NCBI GenBank assembly: GCA_021404685.1
Contig: QWHC01000006.1
Coordinates: 1 to 64,000, forward strand
Source: Chloroflexi bacterium CFX4
GTDB lineage: Bacteria; Chloroflexota; Anaerolineae; Aggregatilineales; UBA2796
Direction: 5' to 3'
Length of the DNA: 64,000 bases
The notes under the pieces were generated by a model, which was given only the letters and a program-made list of their open reading frames with translations, was not told the DNA's origin and searched no databases. Below are positions 8,858-17,762 of the stretch, one piece after another (position 1 is the stretch's first letter; each line of letters begins with the position of its first letter). The position numbers and the translations under genes were made by a program.

Positions 8858-9529
8858 TTGGAAACCTTCGACCCAACACGCTTAAAAGACATCTACCGCC
8901 AACGCTTTAGCCGCACTGAATATGAGTCGCGCAATGCGCTGTGGCAGGTGCTGTGCCGCCACTTTTTTCAGCGCTACATCGCACCGAACGCCACCGTGCT
9001 AGACCTTGCCGCCGGCAATTGCGAGTTCATCAACCACATTCAAGCGGGTGCAAAAATCGCGGTGGATTTGAACGAAGATGTTCGCCAACACGCTGCGCCT
9101 GAGGTGCGGATCGTGCTTGCCTACAGCCACGCCATGCCCGAAATCGCCTCCGAGAGCGTGGACGTGGTCTTTGTGAGCAACTTCTTTGAACACCTGCCTG
9201 ATAAAGGCGCGTTTTTGGCGACGCTCACCGAGATTCGGCGTGTGCTGAAGCGTGGTGGTAAGCTGCTCATCTTGCAGCCGAACATCCGCTTATTGAACGG
9301 CGCTTACTGGGATTTTATTGATCACCTGCTGCCGCTGACTCAACACACGCTGGCAGAGGCGCTTGAACTGGTCGAGATGCCGATTGAGGTTATGCGCGTG
9401 CGCTTTTTGCCCTATACCACGCGCAGCCGTCTGCCGCGTGCGCCGTTTTTGGTGCGCCTCTATTTGATGTTTCCGCCTGCCCAATGGCTGCTTGGTAAGC
9501 AAACATTCGTGGTTGCCCGCAAACCGTGA
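8858..9529 (+). CDS. Class I SAM-dependent methyltransferase
   Basis: A 223-residue methyltransferase. Motif I (TVLDLAAGNCEFI) lies near residue 45, followed by VDVVFVSNFFEHLPDK and RRVLKRGGKLLILQPN, the usual motif IV/V pattern of the Methyltransf_11/12 group. The start is a TTG six bases after the GT2 stop. An ATG start is not available without losing the N-terminal FDPTRLKDIYRQRF segment, which is common in such sugar/lipid-linked methyltransferases. Context suggests modification of a cell-surface glycan, but the substrate is unknown. Confidence 0.8.
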   Translation: METFDPTRLKDIYRQRFSRTEYESRNALWQVLCRHFFQRYIAPNATVLDLAAGNCEFINHIQAGAKIAVDLNEDVRQHAAPEVRIVLAYSHAMPEIASESVDVVFVSNFFEHLPDKGAFLATLTEIRRVLKRGGKLLILQPNIRLLNGAYWDFIDHLLPLTQHTLAEALELVEMPIEVMRVRFLPYTTRSRLPRAPFLVRLYLMFPPAQWLLGKQTFVVARKP

Positions 9530-9543
9530 GGACTTTCTAAGGG

Positions 9544-11349
9544 ATGACAAAAAAGCATGTGCCGTTGTGGCTGAAGGGCGTGGTGGCTGTGGTAATCGCC
9601 GCGCATTTGGCATTGATCGGTGCTGCAATTGCTGGCTATGCTAGTACAACACCTGCACTTGATGAATGGCATGAGCGCATGAACAGCGCAATTGCTCTCA
9701 AAACTGCACAAGGCAGCCTCAGGCTGAGTGATATTTTCACTAACTACAACGGTCACCGCCTGCCGATCAGTTTTGCACTCACAGCGCTGAACACGGTATT
9801 GTTTCGTTACGATCCACGCTTTGAGATGCTCCTCACAGCAGCCTTGCTTGTCGTAAATTTCAGCTTGCTGGCGCTGATTATGAATCGGCAACTTGGACAA
9901 GGAACACCGCGCTTGTTCTGGTTAGGACTGATTCCACTAGCAGCAATGGTCTTTACAGGGCGTTGGTTGCAAGGCTGGACATGGGGCTTTATGAACCTGT
10001 GGCAATTTGGCATCTTGTTCACACTACTTGGTGTCATCTTCGCTGATCGAGTCGAAATTGGTTGGCGACTTGCAGCATTGCTCACTTTGGTCTGCACATT
10101 GGCAGCTTTTTCAAATAGTGCAGGCATCCTTGCTTTCGGTGTAGTTGGTTTAGTGTGGTGGGTGCGTGGTGAGCGCCATCTGCTGCGCTTGGCACTGTTT
10201 GGTGTTGCGGCTGCCTTCTGCTTTATTATAGTCTTTCTAAGTGATCGACACGGCTACGCTCAAATTACACTCTCACCCTTTGAGAATACCTACTTTGTGG
10301 CCTTGCATTTGGGTGCAGTGCAACTAACGCCACCTGTCCTGCGTTATGGTGTGTTGCCACCATCCGCCAAAGATTTTGCGCTACTTACTTTCGTGGTTGG
10401 GTGTTTTTTTGTGGCGATCAATGCACACTTTTTGCTGCGGCGTTTGCACCATACCAAACTGATAATGATTGCGGCACTCATTATGTGGGGACTTGGTTTT
10501 GCCCTTGCGACGAGCATAGGACGTTTTGACGTTTATATTGATTTCGTGCTGCATCTCGACTATCACACACCTGTGGCGATGATGTTTTGGGTTGGTGCTT
10601 TCATCTTGAGCCTGTGTGTTATTCAGAAGTCCCGCGGTGCATTACGTATGGCAAATCTCCTGTTCGTTGCTTGTGTGCTATGTGCACAGATTATCTTTAC
10701 GCTGATTGCCTTGTTGCATGTGATTGCCCCGCTTATGCGCTTTGACGAGAATGTAACATCGCCGCGTGAATGCCCATTGACTTCCCTAATTGGCAATAAT
10801 AATTGCTCGGTTTTCCACTTAATTCCAACAGAGATGATCCACAGCAATGCGCTTGGTTTGGCGGAACTCAAGATTGGTCCGTTTAAATGGGTGGAACAGC
10901 AGCCAGTGTCACTCGCCCTGCATTTCTTGCCGGTGCTGCACACTTCAGAGGTTTTCAATGAGCCTGAACGCGAAGCAAAGGCTATAGTGCTGTCTGGCAC
11001 TGCCCAATACGTCCTTTTCCAGCACACAGCGCGCCTTGCCCAATCCCTTGAGCTGCCCGACCTGCCCGATTACCACTTCACGCTGCGCGGCGCGCTCAGC
11101 CTTGAGTCCGCTTGTGCTGATCAAAGCATTCAGGCGCGTCTAATGGTGGAGGATGGGCAGACACAGCGTATTGCCATTGAGCAAACCGCCAGCACCGACC
11201 TTGTGCCATTCGCCCTTGACCTCACCGATCTGCGCGGGCGCGCTTTCACGCTGCTCTATGAGTTGGAAACGCCTGAGCCGCTGGCGTGTGGGCATGTGCT
11301 GTGGGCAAATCCACGCATTGAGTTCAGCCTGACGCCGCAAGTGCCGTAG
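9544..11349 (+). CDS. Large integral membrane protein, function unknown
   Basis: A 601-residue protein with about ten hydrophobic segments in the first 400 residues and a soluble C-terminal region of roughly 170 residues, probably a beta-sandwich. An acidic first loop (LDEWHERMN) and the layout of many membrane segments plus a C-terminal soluble domain recall GT-C-type or other polyprenyl-sugar-linked proteins, but I recognise no diagnostic motif. The codons up to about 10.9 kb are visibly more A/T-rich than in the genes on both sides, which may mean more recent acquisition. It lies 14 bases after the methyltransferase gene. Confidence 0.6.
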   Translation: MTKKHVPLWLKGVVAVVIAAHLALIGAAIAGYASTTPALDEWHERMNSAIALKTAQGSLRLSDIFTNYNGHRLPISFALTALNTVLFRYDPRFEMLLTAALLVVNFSLLALIMNRQLGQGTPRLFWLGLIPLAAMVFTGRWLQGWTWGFMNLWQFGILFTLLGVIFADRVEIGWRLAALLTLVCTLAAFSNSAGILAFGVVGLVWWVRGERHLLRLALFGVAAAFCFIIVFLSDRHGYAQITLSPFENTYFVALHLGAVQLTPPVLRYGVLPPSAKDFALLTFVVGCFFVAINAHFLLRRLHHTKLIMIAALIMWGLGFALATSIGRFDVYIDFVLHLDYHTPVAMMFWVGAFILSLCVIQKSRGALRMANLLFVACVLCAQIIFTLIALLHVIAPLMRFDENVTSPRECPLTSLIGNNNCSVFHLIPTEMIHSNALGLAELKIGPFKWVEQQPVSLALHFLPVLHTSEVFNEPEREAKAIVLSGTAQYVLFQHTARLAQSLELPDLPDYHFTLRGALSLESACADQSIQARLMVEDGQTQRIAIEQTASTDLVPFALDLTDLRGRAFTLLYELETPEPLACGHVLWANPRIEFSLTPQVP

Positions 11350-11374
11350 CGTGTGCGCGGCAGGGCAACAAAAA

Positions 11375-11401
11375 GCGGGCAGATCATGACGATCTGCCCG
11401 C
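11375..11401 (-). terminator. Intrinsic terminator of the ExeM-like gene
   Basis: A perfect 11-base stem (GCGGGCAGATC / GATCTGCCCGC, loop ATGAC) is followed on the minus strand by TTTTTG (read from 11374 down). It lies 17 bases after the stop of the leftward nuclease gene and would also limit read-through from the rightward gene ending at 11349. Confidence 0.8.
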
Positions 11402-11417
11402 CCTGTGTGCTTACAGC

Positions 11418-14400
11418 CTATTGGCGCGGCACGAAGGTTGGTGCAACCTCTGGCGCGTTCGGCTGATCAGGTGCTGGCAACTGCCAAACACCGGCAATCG
11501 GCGCATCATTGGCGATACCAAAGATGAAGTCCGTATCGGCAAAGCCGGTTGCCAGCGTGCTGGTGATGTAGGTAATGCCGTTGCTTGGACGGTACACACC
11601 GACGCCATCAGTGCCGTTGGCATTCCAGTCACCTGCGAATGGCACATCGCCCGGATCGCCAAAGTAGAAGTCGTAGTTAGCTGTTGGCACGCAGGCATTA
11701 CAGACCTGATTGGTTAGGAAGTAGCGCCCTTCGCTCGGACGGTAGACGCCGGGCGAATCAAAGCCATCGCCATCCCAGTCGCCGCCAACAGGCAAGTCGT
11801 TCGGGTCACCGAACAGCAGCGCAAAGTCGGCAAAGCCTGTGCTGAGCGTGTTCTTAAGGAAGAGTTGCCCTGTGCTTGGGCGGTAGACGCCGACGCCATC
11901 ATTGCCATCGCCATCCCAATCGCCCACAAACGGCACATCGCCCGGATTACCCAACGTGAAGTTATAGACAACCGGCGCACCGAAGGTGTTCTCATCCTTC
12001 AGGAAGAACTCACCCGTGCTTGGGCGGTAGATGCCCACTGTCGAGATGCCGTCACCGTTCCAGTCACCTGCCACCGGCAGATCAGTGCCAGTGCCAAATA
12101 GGAACTGAATATCGGCAAAGCCTGTGGTGTTGCTGTTGCGGAGGTAGAAGTTTGCGTCGGTTGGACGGAAGACGCCGATGGTATCTGGCGCAGCAACAGG
12201 CGGTGCGCTGATGTTCAGACCGATGATGACAGGGTCATGGTCAGAGGAACGGTAGGCATCCGGTGCGTAAAAGCTGACCTGCTGCCCTGCGCTCTTGAAC
12301 TCTAGGTTGTAGTCCAGTGCAATGGGTTCGCTGCCGTTGATGTCCCACTCGGCAACGCCGGTTACTTGTGAGCTGAGCGTGCTATTGGTCAGAGCATAGT
12401 CAAGGTAGCCCGATTGCCCTTGAAAGACGTAAGAGTAGGCACTGCTGTAGCCGACCAATGCTGCCAATTGGTCAGTGTAGCCAGCAGTCAGCAACACCGC
12501 GATTGGGTCTTCTTGGGCATAGCTGTTCAGGTCACCAATGATCAGCATATCGTCATCACCAGCGGCTGTTTGCACCGTGCTGATGAACGCTAAGAGTTGG
12601 GTCGCCTGTTGTGTACGGAGCTGGTTGAAGCAACTTTGCCCATCGCCCTGATCAAGGTTGAGTCCGGTTGCACCGCCGCAGCCCTTCGACTTGAAGTGGT
12701 TGACCACCACACTGAACTTGCCGCCATTGGCAGTTTGGAAGGTTTGGGCAAGTGGCGGACGGCTGAAAACGCTGTTGAGGTCGGTCATCGCCGCGCCGAC
12801 GGGCGTCACTTTGGCGGGCTTATAGATGAGCGCCACACGGATTTCATCAGTGCCAAGCGGCGAAGAAGGCTCGGTGATGGCTGCCCAAGTGCCTGCGCCT
12901 TCAACTGTGTTCAGACCGTTAATCAGGTCTTGCAGGGAGCTGTTGGCGCCCATGCCGTCGTTTTCCATCTCCATCAAACCGACCACATCTGCACCAAGCG
13001 CCGTGATTGCGGCAATCGTCTTGGCACGTTGACGGTTGAACTCGGTTAGGTTGGTCGCACCGCGTGCAGTCGGGAAGCCACCGCCCAAGCCATCGCCGTT
13101 GAAGTAGTTCAGCACGTTGAAGCTGGCAACCACCACATTTGGCGTGCCGTTGGTGTTCACCGCGCCCGGCGTAGCAGTGCGTGGGTTGGCAGTTGCGCTG
13201 AAATTCACGGTTGCGGTAGGCTGAATGCGGTACTGCCCAAAGCGCTGCCCAAGCACACCGGTCACGTTCTGAGTGGTGTAGCCAACGCGCAGTGTATTGG
13301 CGGCGCTTAGCGCAGGGGCGGGGTAGATCACAGGATCAGGGTTTTGAATGTTGCTGCCGTCGTCCAGCAGGATGCGGTTTAGATTATTGGCTGCCTGCTG
13401 TGCCACAGCTGCCGCGCCGGGTGTGGTGAGTTGCGTAGGCTGGAACAGGCGTGAACCGCTGGAGAGCCACACTTCACCAAAGCGCGCAAGGGTAAAGACC
13501 TCCGTCACATAGAGGTTCTGTGGCAGCGTGATCAACATGCCTTCATAGCGCTCTAGGTAGGTGGCAGAAGCGAAGGGCAGGCTCACCTGTGTCGGCAGGA
13601 TGGCTGTTGTTGCGCCGCAGTTCAAGACTTGGGTCAGCGTGCTAAGCTGCGTCTCTTGGATGCCTGTGCTGGTGAACTCAACAACCGTGCCGCTCACGCG
13701 CACCTTATCGCCAACGGCGGTGCCAGACGGCAACAGATTGCCATTATCAAAGACAAAGACGCCGTCCGAAGTGGTCGGATCGCTATCACCGAGCGGGTCT
13801 TGGATGAAGAAGCCTGAGAACTGTCCACTGCCATTGAACAAGCCCGTCACCACGCCTTCAGTGTTAACGGTATTGCCCACGATTGGCGAGGTCATGCCGC
13901 TGCCCTGAATGGCGTAGATGGGCGTGAATGGATCGCCGCAGGCATTGGCGCTCGCCGTGCTGAAGCTGAAGCTGTAATCCGCAACCATGTTATCGGGCGT
14001 GCCGTCGGTATCAACGATGCCAGCGGCTAGGGCAACCACAGTGCAGTTTGCGCCAGAGGGCAAGTTAGCATCAGGCGTGATGACTGCGCTAGTGGCAGGG
14101 CTGCTGCTAACCGTGAAGGTCTGCGGCGTGCTGTTGCAGCTTAGGGTGAAGCTGCTGGCGCTGAAGGTGACTTCCTCATTGAAGTTGAGCGTGATAGTCG
14201 TGTTCAGGGCAACGCCGGTCGCGCCGTCGGTGGGCGTGGTGCTGCTCACATTTGGCGGATTGTCCGCGCTGCTCGGCGTCAGGGAGAAGTCGTCTACTGC
14301 CAAACCATCATCCGCACCAGAGGCATTGAAGTCCTGCCAACGAATCCAGAATGTGGCACCATTGGGAATGCTCAAGCCAGTGATGGTGTGCGAGATGTTT

Positions 14401-14996
14401 GTGAAAAAGCCTGTAGCGTTGCCGTTGCGTGCGCCTGCTGTGCCAGTGTTATCAGGCGTTGTGAAATCGAGCGCGTCAACATCCGTCCACGTGCCGTTAT
14501 TGAGGGCAGTTGCATTGGTGCTGTACTGGAAGTCGAGCCGATCATCACGCCCTGAGGTGCCAAGCCGCCATAGCTCACCGCGATAGCTGATGGCAAGGCT
14601 GGTGATTGTGCTGCCCGTGTTATTGGTGAACTGCGCGCCGATGGTTGGTGTCAGCGAACTGCTGAGCAAACCGCCGAAAGCGCGTTCAGTGCTGGTGCCA
14701 GTGCCATAGCTGTAGGTGTTGCCGCTGTTGCTGCCGCCATCATTGGCAGCGTAAGTGGTGTTGGCATTCGTGCCAGTTTCTAAGAACCACCAGCCATTGG
14801 GTGTAACATCGCTGGTGCCGCTCGTGGCAAGCGTATCGAAATCTTGTGTGTAGGCGGTGTCCAGCGCCGTCAGCGAGATGCTGCCCGCCGCTTGGGCGCT
14901 TGGCTGCCCATTGAACGCTAACGGCAAGAGTGCCGCGCATACCAGTGCGACGATCAACAATCGCCGCAGACCATGAGACCCTAATGAACTGAACAA
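11418..14996 (-). CDS. Giant secreted ExeM/NucH-type nuclease with C-terminal repeats
   Basis: A 1192-residue extracellular protein. After a signal peptide (residues 1-36, ending in AQA) comes a beta-sandwich region (about 40-240) and a bacterial Ig-like domain (about 245-350, starting PPNVSSTTPTDGATGVALN). An OB-like ExeM module follows (about 355-470), then an endonuclease/exonuclease/phosphatase domain (about 620-925). Catalytic landmarks of the last are VVASFNVLNYF, LMEMEND, VNHFKSKG, IGDLNSY and the terminal SSDHDPV. ExeM/NucH relatives are secreted or surface DNases used for nutrient DNA, biofilm control or competence. The C-terminus holds five repeats of about 47 residues. No anchoring signal (LPXTG, PEP-CTERM or type IX tail) is visible. 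It ends at a strong terminator. Confidence 0.85.
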   Translation of the reverse strand: MFSSLGSHGLRRLLIVALVCAALLPLAFNGQPSAQAAGSISLTALDTAYTQDFDTLATSGTSDVTPNGWWFLETGTNANTTYAANDGGSNSGNTYSYGTGTSTERAFGGLLSSSLTPTIGAQFTNNTGSTITSLAISYRGELWRLGTSGRDDRLDFQYSTNATALNNGTWTDVDALDFTTPDNTGTAGARNGNATGFFTNISHTITGLSIPNGATFWIRWQDFNASGADDGLAVDDFSLTPSSADNPPNVSSTTPTDGATGVALNTTITLNFNEEVTFSASSFTLSCNSTPQTFTVSSSPATSAVITPDANLPSGANCTVVALAAGIVDTDGTPDNMVADYSFSFSTASANACGDPFTPIYAIQGSGMTSPIVGNTVNTEGVVTGLFNGSGQFSGFFIQDPLGDSDPTTSDGVFVFDNGNLLPSGTAVGDKVRVSGTVVEFTSTGIQETQLSTLTQVLNCGATTAILPTQVSLPFASATYLERYEGMLITLPQNLYVTEVFTLARFGEVWLSSGSRLFQPTQLTTPGAAAVAQQAANNLNRILLDDGSNIQNPDPVIYPAPALSAANTLRVGYTTQNVTGVLGQRFGQYRIQPTATVNFSATANPRTATPGAVNTNGTPNVVVASFNVLNYFNGDGLGGGFPTARGATNLTEFNRQRAKTIAAITALGADVVGLMEMENDGMGANSSLQDLINGLNTVEGAGTWAAITEPSSPLGTDEIRVALIYKPAKVTPVGAAMTDLNSVFSRPPLAQTFQTANGGKFSVVVNHFKSKGCGGATGLNLDQGDGQSCFNQLRTQQATQLLAFISTVQTAAGDDDMLIIGDLNSYAQEDPIAVLLTAGYTDQLAALVGYSSAYSYVFQGQSGYLDYALTNSTLSSQVTGVAEWDINGSEPIALDYNLEFKSAGQQVSFYAPDAYRSSDHDPVIIGLNISAPPVAAPDTIGVFRPTDANFYLRNSNTTGFADIQFLFGTGTDLPVAGDWNGDGISTVGIYRPSTGEFFLKDENTFGAPVVYNFTLGNPGDVPFVGDWDGDGNDGVGVYRPSTGQLFLKNTLSTGFADFALLFGDPNDLPVGGDWDGDGFDSPGVYRPSEGRYFLTNQVCNACVPTANYDFYFGDPGDVPFAGDWNANGTDGVGVYRPSNGITYITSTLATGFADTDFIFGIANDAPIAGVWQLPAPDQPNAPEVAPTFVPRQ
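11478..12185 (-). repeat. Five tandem coding repeats (~47 residues each)
   Basis: Within the nuclease gene, about 236 residues form five degenerate repeats of 43-50 residues with the pattern VG(V/I)(Y/F)RPS.G.F(F/Y)L...TGFAD..(F)LFG...D.P..GDWDGDG.D. The GDWDGDG units resemble calcium-binding FG-GAP/VCBS or dockerin-like loops. DNA-level similarity between copies is high (GGCGATTGGGATGGCGATGG-like cores on the minus strand), so copy number could vary by recombination. This is a protein repeat and not a CRISPR. Confidence 0.8.
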
Positions 14997-15156
14997 GGCT
15001 TATTCTCCATGCAAAAGACGTTTGGTCAGGGCTTTTTTGAAAAGCCGAATGCATTTTAGCGCACAATTGTTGAATTCAGGTTAAGCCTTCCCTACGTTTT
15101 GGCAGCCAGCTGTGATTGCCTTGTGACTTACCGCCGACGCATCTCTTGTCATCTCG

Positions 15157-15165
15157 TGGTATAAT
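15157..15165 (+). promoter_or_regulatory. Extended -10 promoter of hpf
   Basis: TGGTATAAT is a consensus extended -10, putting transcription start near 15172 and leaving a leader of about 55 bases before the ATG at 15228. No good -35 is seen at the right spacing. Confidence 0.5.
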
Positions 15166-15227
15166 CTGCTCAACCACGATCTGCATCGTGAGGCGTCGTT
15201 GTTTCATCTCCAGTATGAGGAAAAACC

Positions 15228-15794
15228 ATGAACCTACAGTTACACGCAAAAAATTTTGAACTCGGTGAGCGCTTGCGCGGCTATGCCGAAAAGAAACTGG
15301 CACGCCTTGACCGTTACCTGCCCTCGATTGCCCAAGTGACTCTTGAACTCAGTGAAGAACACCGACGCAGTGGCAACCAAAGCATTGCACAGCTTACCTT
15401 GCGTGATCGGCGCGGCACCATCCTACGCGCTGAGGAACGCTCCGAAGCGGATGCCTTCGCCGCCATTGATGCAGTCATTGACAAGATGTACCGCCAGATC
15501 AGCCGCTACAAGGGCAAACGCCGCCGCCGTGCTGGCGATAAATTTGAGGCGCTAGAGCCTGAACTCGCCTTAGCCGAGATGCCTGAAGGCATCATGGAGG
15601 ATGAGGAAGCACCTGCTCAGATCGTGCGCCGCAAACAGATTGAAGTGCTGCCGATGAGCGAAGAAGAGGCAATTGATCAGATGGAACTGCTCGGACATGA
15701 TTTCTTCATGTTCTTCAACGCGGATACGCGCAGCATCAATGTGCTGTACCGCCGCAAACAGGGCGATTTGGGTTTGCTACAGCCTGTGCAGTGA
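15228..15794 (+). CDS. hpf: Long-form ribosome hibernation promoting factor (HPF)
   Basis: A 188-residue long HPF, which binds the 30S A/P-site region and dimerises 70S ribosomes into inactive 100S particles in stationary phase. The N-terminal S30AE domain (residues 1-95, starting MNLQLHAKNFELGERLRGYAEKK... in type, with LERYLPS-like and TLRDRRGTILRAEE segments) is joined by an acidic linker to the C-terminal dimerisation domain (about 130-185). That domain has the family signature IVRRKQIEVLPMSEEEAIDQ and ends GHDFFMFFNADT. The ribosome site is GAGG, 8 bases before ATG. It has an extended -10 promoter upstream and a good terminator downstream, so it is a single-gene unit. Confidence 0.95.
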   Translation: MNLQLHAKNFELGERLRGYAEKKLARLDRYLPSIAQVTLELSEEHRRSGNQSIAQLTLRDRRGTILRAEERSEADAFAAIDAVIDKMYRQISRYKGKRRRRAGDKFEALEPELALAEMPEGIMEDEEAPAQIVRRKQIEVLPMSEEEAIDQMELLGHDFFMFFNADTRSINVLYRRKQGDLGLLQPVQ

Positions 15795-15819
15795 TTTTTT
15801 TTGAGTGTTTGTGAACGGC

Positions 15820-15844
15820 GGGCGGGAATTTTCCCGCCCCTTTT
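15820..15844 (+). terminator. Intrinsic terminator after hpf
   Basis: A stem GGGCGGGAA / TTCCCGCCC (15820-15828 with 15831-15839) is followed by CTTTT. It lies 26 bases after the hpf stop and before the next gene at 15878. Confidence 0.8.
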
Positions 15845-15877
15845 GTGCTGATGTGCCGTGTGAGGTAGGGCATTCTG

Positions 15878-17005
15878 ATGACAAGTCTTGGTGCGGTGAT
15901 CATGCTCGGCGCGGGCGGTGAATCGCCACAGGAGCAGCTTGTAAGTGCTGCACAGCGCGCCAATACGCGCGATCTGGTTGAACTGCTGCGCGCTCATCAT
16001 GTAGAGCGCATTGTGCTTGCCGCGCCGCATACCGACTGGCTGGCAGACGACGAAAGCCTAATCCGTGCCGACGATCTGCCTGATGCACCCTTCCATTTTG
16101 GGCAGCGCCTTGCCGCCCTAATCGACTCCTACCGCTACGATCCCGCCCTTTATTTTGGTGGCGGCAGCACACCACTGCTCGATTCAACGCTGATGGAGAC
16201 CATCATCGGCATTGTGACGCAGGCAGCCACGCCCGGTGCCTCCAATTTACCCACCCGCCTTGCCCTGACCAATAATCTGCACAGCAGTGATTGGATCGGC
16301 TTCACGCGCACCGCGCACGCCTTGCCCATTCTTGCCGATCAGCGCCGTGATAATAGTGTAGCGTGGGCATTGCGTGAGAACGGTGGCTACGAAGTGCGCG
16401 CCCTCTCCACGCTGCGCCCTGCCACCGCCTTTGATATTGATACACCGACTGACCTCGCGCTGCTTGCTCAGCACCCCGACTTGCTGCCAAACCTGCGCGC
16501 TGCCCTCGAAGATGTGCGCCTGACCTCTATTCCCATTGAGGCGGTGCTGAATGTGCTGCGCCAGGAGGCAAAAACCGTTGCCCTGATCGGGCGTGTTGCG
16601 CCGACGGCATGGGGCGCGCTTAACCGTGTTTGCCGCGTCTGGACTCGTGTGATTGCCGAAGAACGCGGCATGGTTGCCAGTGAGCGTGAGGCACGTGGCG
16701 AAGTGCGCTCTATGCTGCTGCCGATGTTGGAAGCGCTTGGCATGGAAGGCTTTTTTGCCCGCCTTGCCGAGATGGCGGACGCCGTGCTGTTTGATACACG
16801 GGTGCTGTTTGCGGCACGCGGCATCACGCCAAGCGCCGCAGATCGCTACGCCTCTGATTTACTATGGCATTGGGCGGTGGAAGACGAGTGGCTGCGCGCC
16901 TTCACCTTTGCGGCTGCCACCGCGCCTATCCCGATTGTGCTAGGCGGACACAGCCTTGTGGCAGGCGGTTTGCACGCGCTGGTTGAGATCATTCAGCGTG
17001 GTTGA
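15878..17005 (+). CDS. Nucleotidyltransferase-like protein, function unknown
   Basis: A 375-residue protein. Residues 1-210 look like a Rossmann/NTP-transferase-type domain: an opening LGAVIMLGAGGE, a GGGSTPLL turn near residue 95, and FDIDTPTDLALL near 190. That last motif is shared with the MobA/CofC/GlmU-like nucleotidyltransferases. The canonical G-G-x-S-x-R-M/F-G-x-x-K loop is absent, so the active site may have been altered or lost. The C-terminal 160 residues are helical and I do not recognise them. The gene is alone between hpf and a convergent GT2 gene, whose 3' end it overlaps by 17 bases. Confidence 0.55.
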   Translation: MTSLGAVIMLGAGGESPQEQLVSAAQRANTRDLVELLRAHHVERIVLAAPHTDWLADDESLIRADDLPDAPFHFGQRLAALIDSYRYDPALYFGGGSTPLLDSTLMETIIGIVTQAATPGASNLPTRLALTNNLHSSDWIGFTRTAHALPILADQRRDNSVAWALRENGGYEVRALSTLRPATAFDIDTPTDLALLAQHPDLLPNLRAALEDVRLTSIPIEAVLNVLRQEAKTVALIGRVAPTAWGALNRVCRVWTRVIAEERGMVASEREARGEVRSMLLPMLEALGMEGFFARLAEMADAVLFDTRVLFAARGITPSAADRYASDLLWHWAVEDEWLRAFTFAAATAPIPIVLGGHSLVAGGLHALVEIIQRG

Positions 17006-17762
17006 GCTGCTGAGCGCGCCATAAGCGCCCTAAAATGATGTATTTCCGCCACTCGTAGTATGCCATGATCAGCGAGAGCCGCAGCCCGTGCCAGCCATCG
17101 CGGTAGCCTTTCAGCGTCATAAAACGCCACCAAAAATGGCGCAGCGGCTGTAAAAGGTAGTTCTGCGGTTTGGCGCGCACGCCCTGCTTAAAGAGTTCTT
17201 GAGCGGCATAAGCAGTGTAGCGCTGCTGCTTGGCATAGAACTGCGCCACATCGCGGTAGTTATAATGCACAAGCGGCACGTTCAAATAGCCTGCTTCGCC
17301 CTCTAAAATAGCTAACTCATGCACGTCCCGCGTCAGGTCGTAGCGCGCACGCTTGGCGCGCAGCAGGCGCAGTTGATGATCAGGATACCAGCCCGCACCG
17401 CGTGTTAGCTTGCCAAAGATGTAGTTGTAGCGCGGAATCCAAAAGCCATCACATGCCGTTTGAGCGATGGCTGCGCGAATTTCGGCAGCCTGTTCAGGGC
17501 TAGAGCGCTCGTCAGCGTCAATGAACAACAGCCATTCAGTCTGCGAATCGAGGGCGCGCAAGGCAGCCTCACGCTGTTGGCTGTAGTTGATGAAGGCATT
17601 TTGGATGATCTGCGCGCCGCTGCGTTCGGCAAGGCTGAGCGTTTGATCGGTGCTGAACGAGTCGAAGACCACAATGGCATCTGCCCAACGCACAGACTCA
17701 ATGCAGGCGGTGATGTGTGCTTCTTCGTTCTTGGTCAAAATGACGGCGGTCAGGGACTTCAT
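16989..17762 (-). CDS. GT2 glycosyltransferase, WaaE/KdtX-like
   Basis: A 257-residue GT-A enzyme. The start SLTAVILTKNEEAHITACIESVRWAD, the VFDSFSTDQT motif and FIDADER (DXD equivalent) match the WaaE/LgtF/KdtX family, which adds glucose or heptose to lipopolysaccharide cores or similar surface glycans. A later HYNYRDVAQFYAKQQRY segment is also typical. The acceptor here is unknown. Its start overlaps the stop of the upstream GT2 gene by 4 bases (ATGA), indicating translational coupling. Confidence 0.85.
   Translation of the reverse strand: MKSLTAVILTKNEEAHITACIESVRWADAIVVFDSFSTDQTLSLAERSGAQIIQNAFINYSQQREAALRALDSQTEWLLFIDADERSSPEQAAEIRAAIAQTACDGFWIPRYNYIFGKLTRGAGWYPDHQLRLLRAKRARYDLTRDVHELAILEGEAGYLNVPLVHYNYRDVAQFYAKQQRYTAYAAQELFKQGVRAKPQNYLLQPLRHFWWRFMTLKGYRDGWHGLRLSLIMAYYEWRKYIILGRLWRAQQLNHAE

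Noticed and set aside
11478-12185. Regular DNA repeats resembling a CRISPR-like array
   Set aside because: The repeats are in frame inside a secreted nuclease gene, have a 140-150-base period, and encode a protein repeat with conserved GDWDGDG cores.
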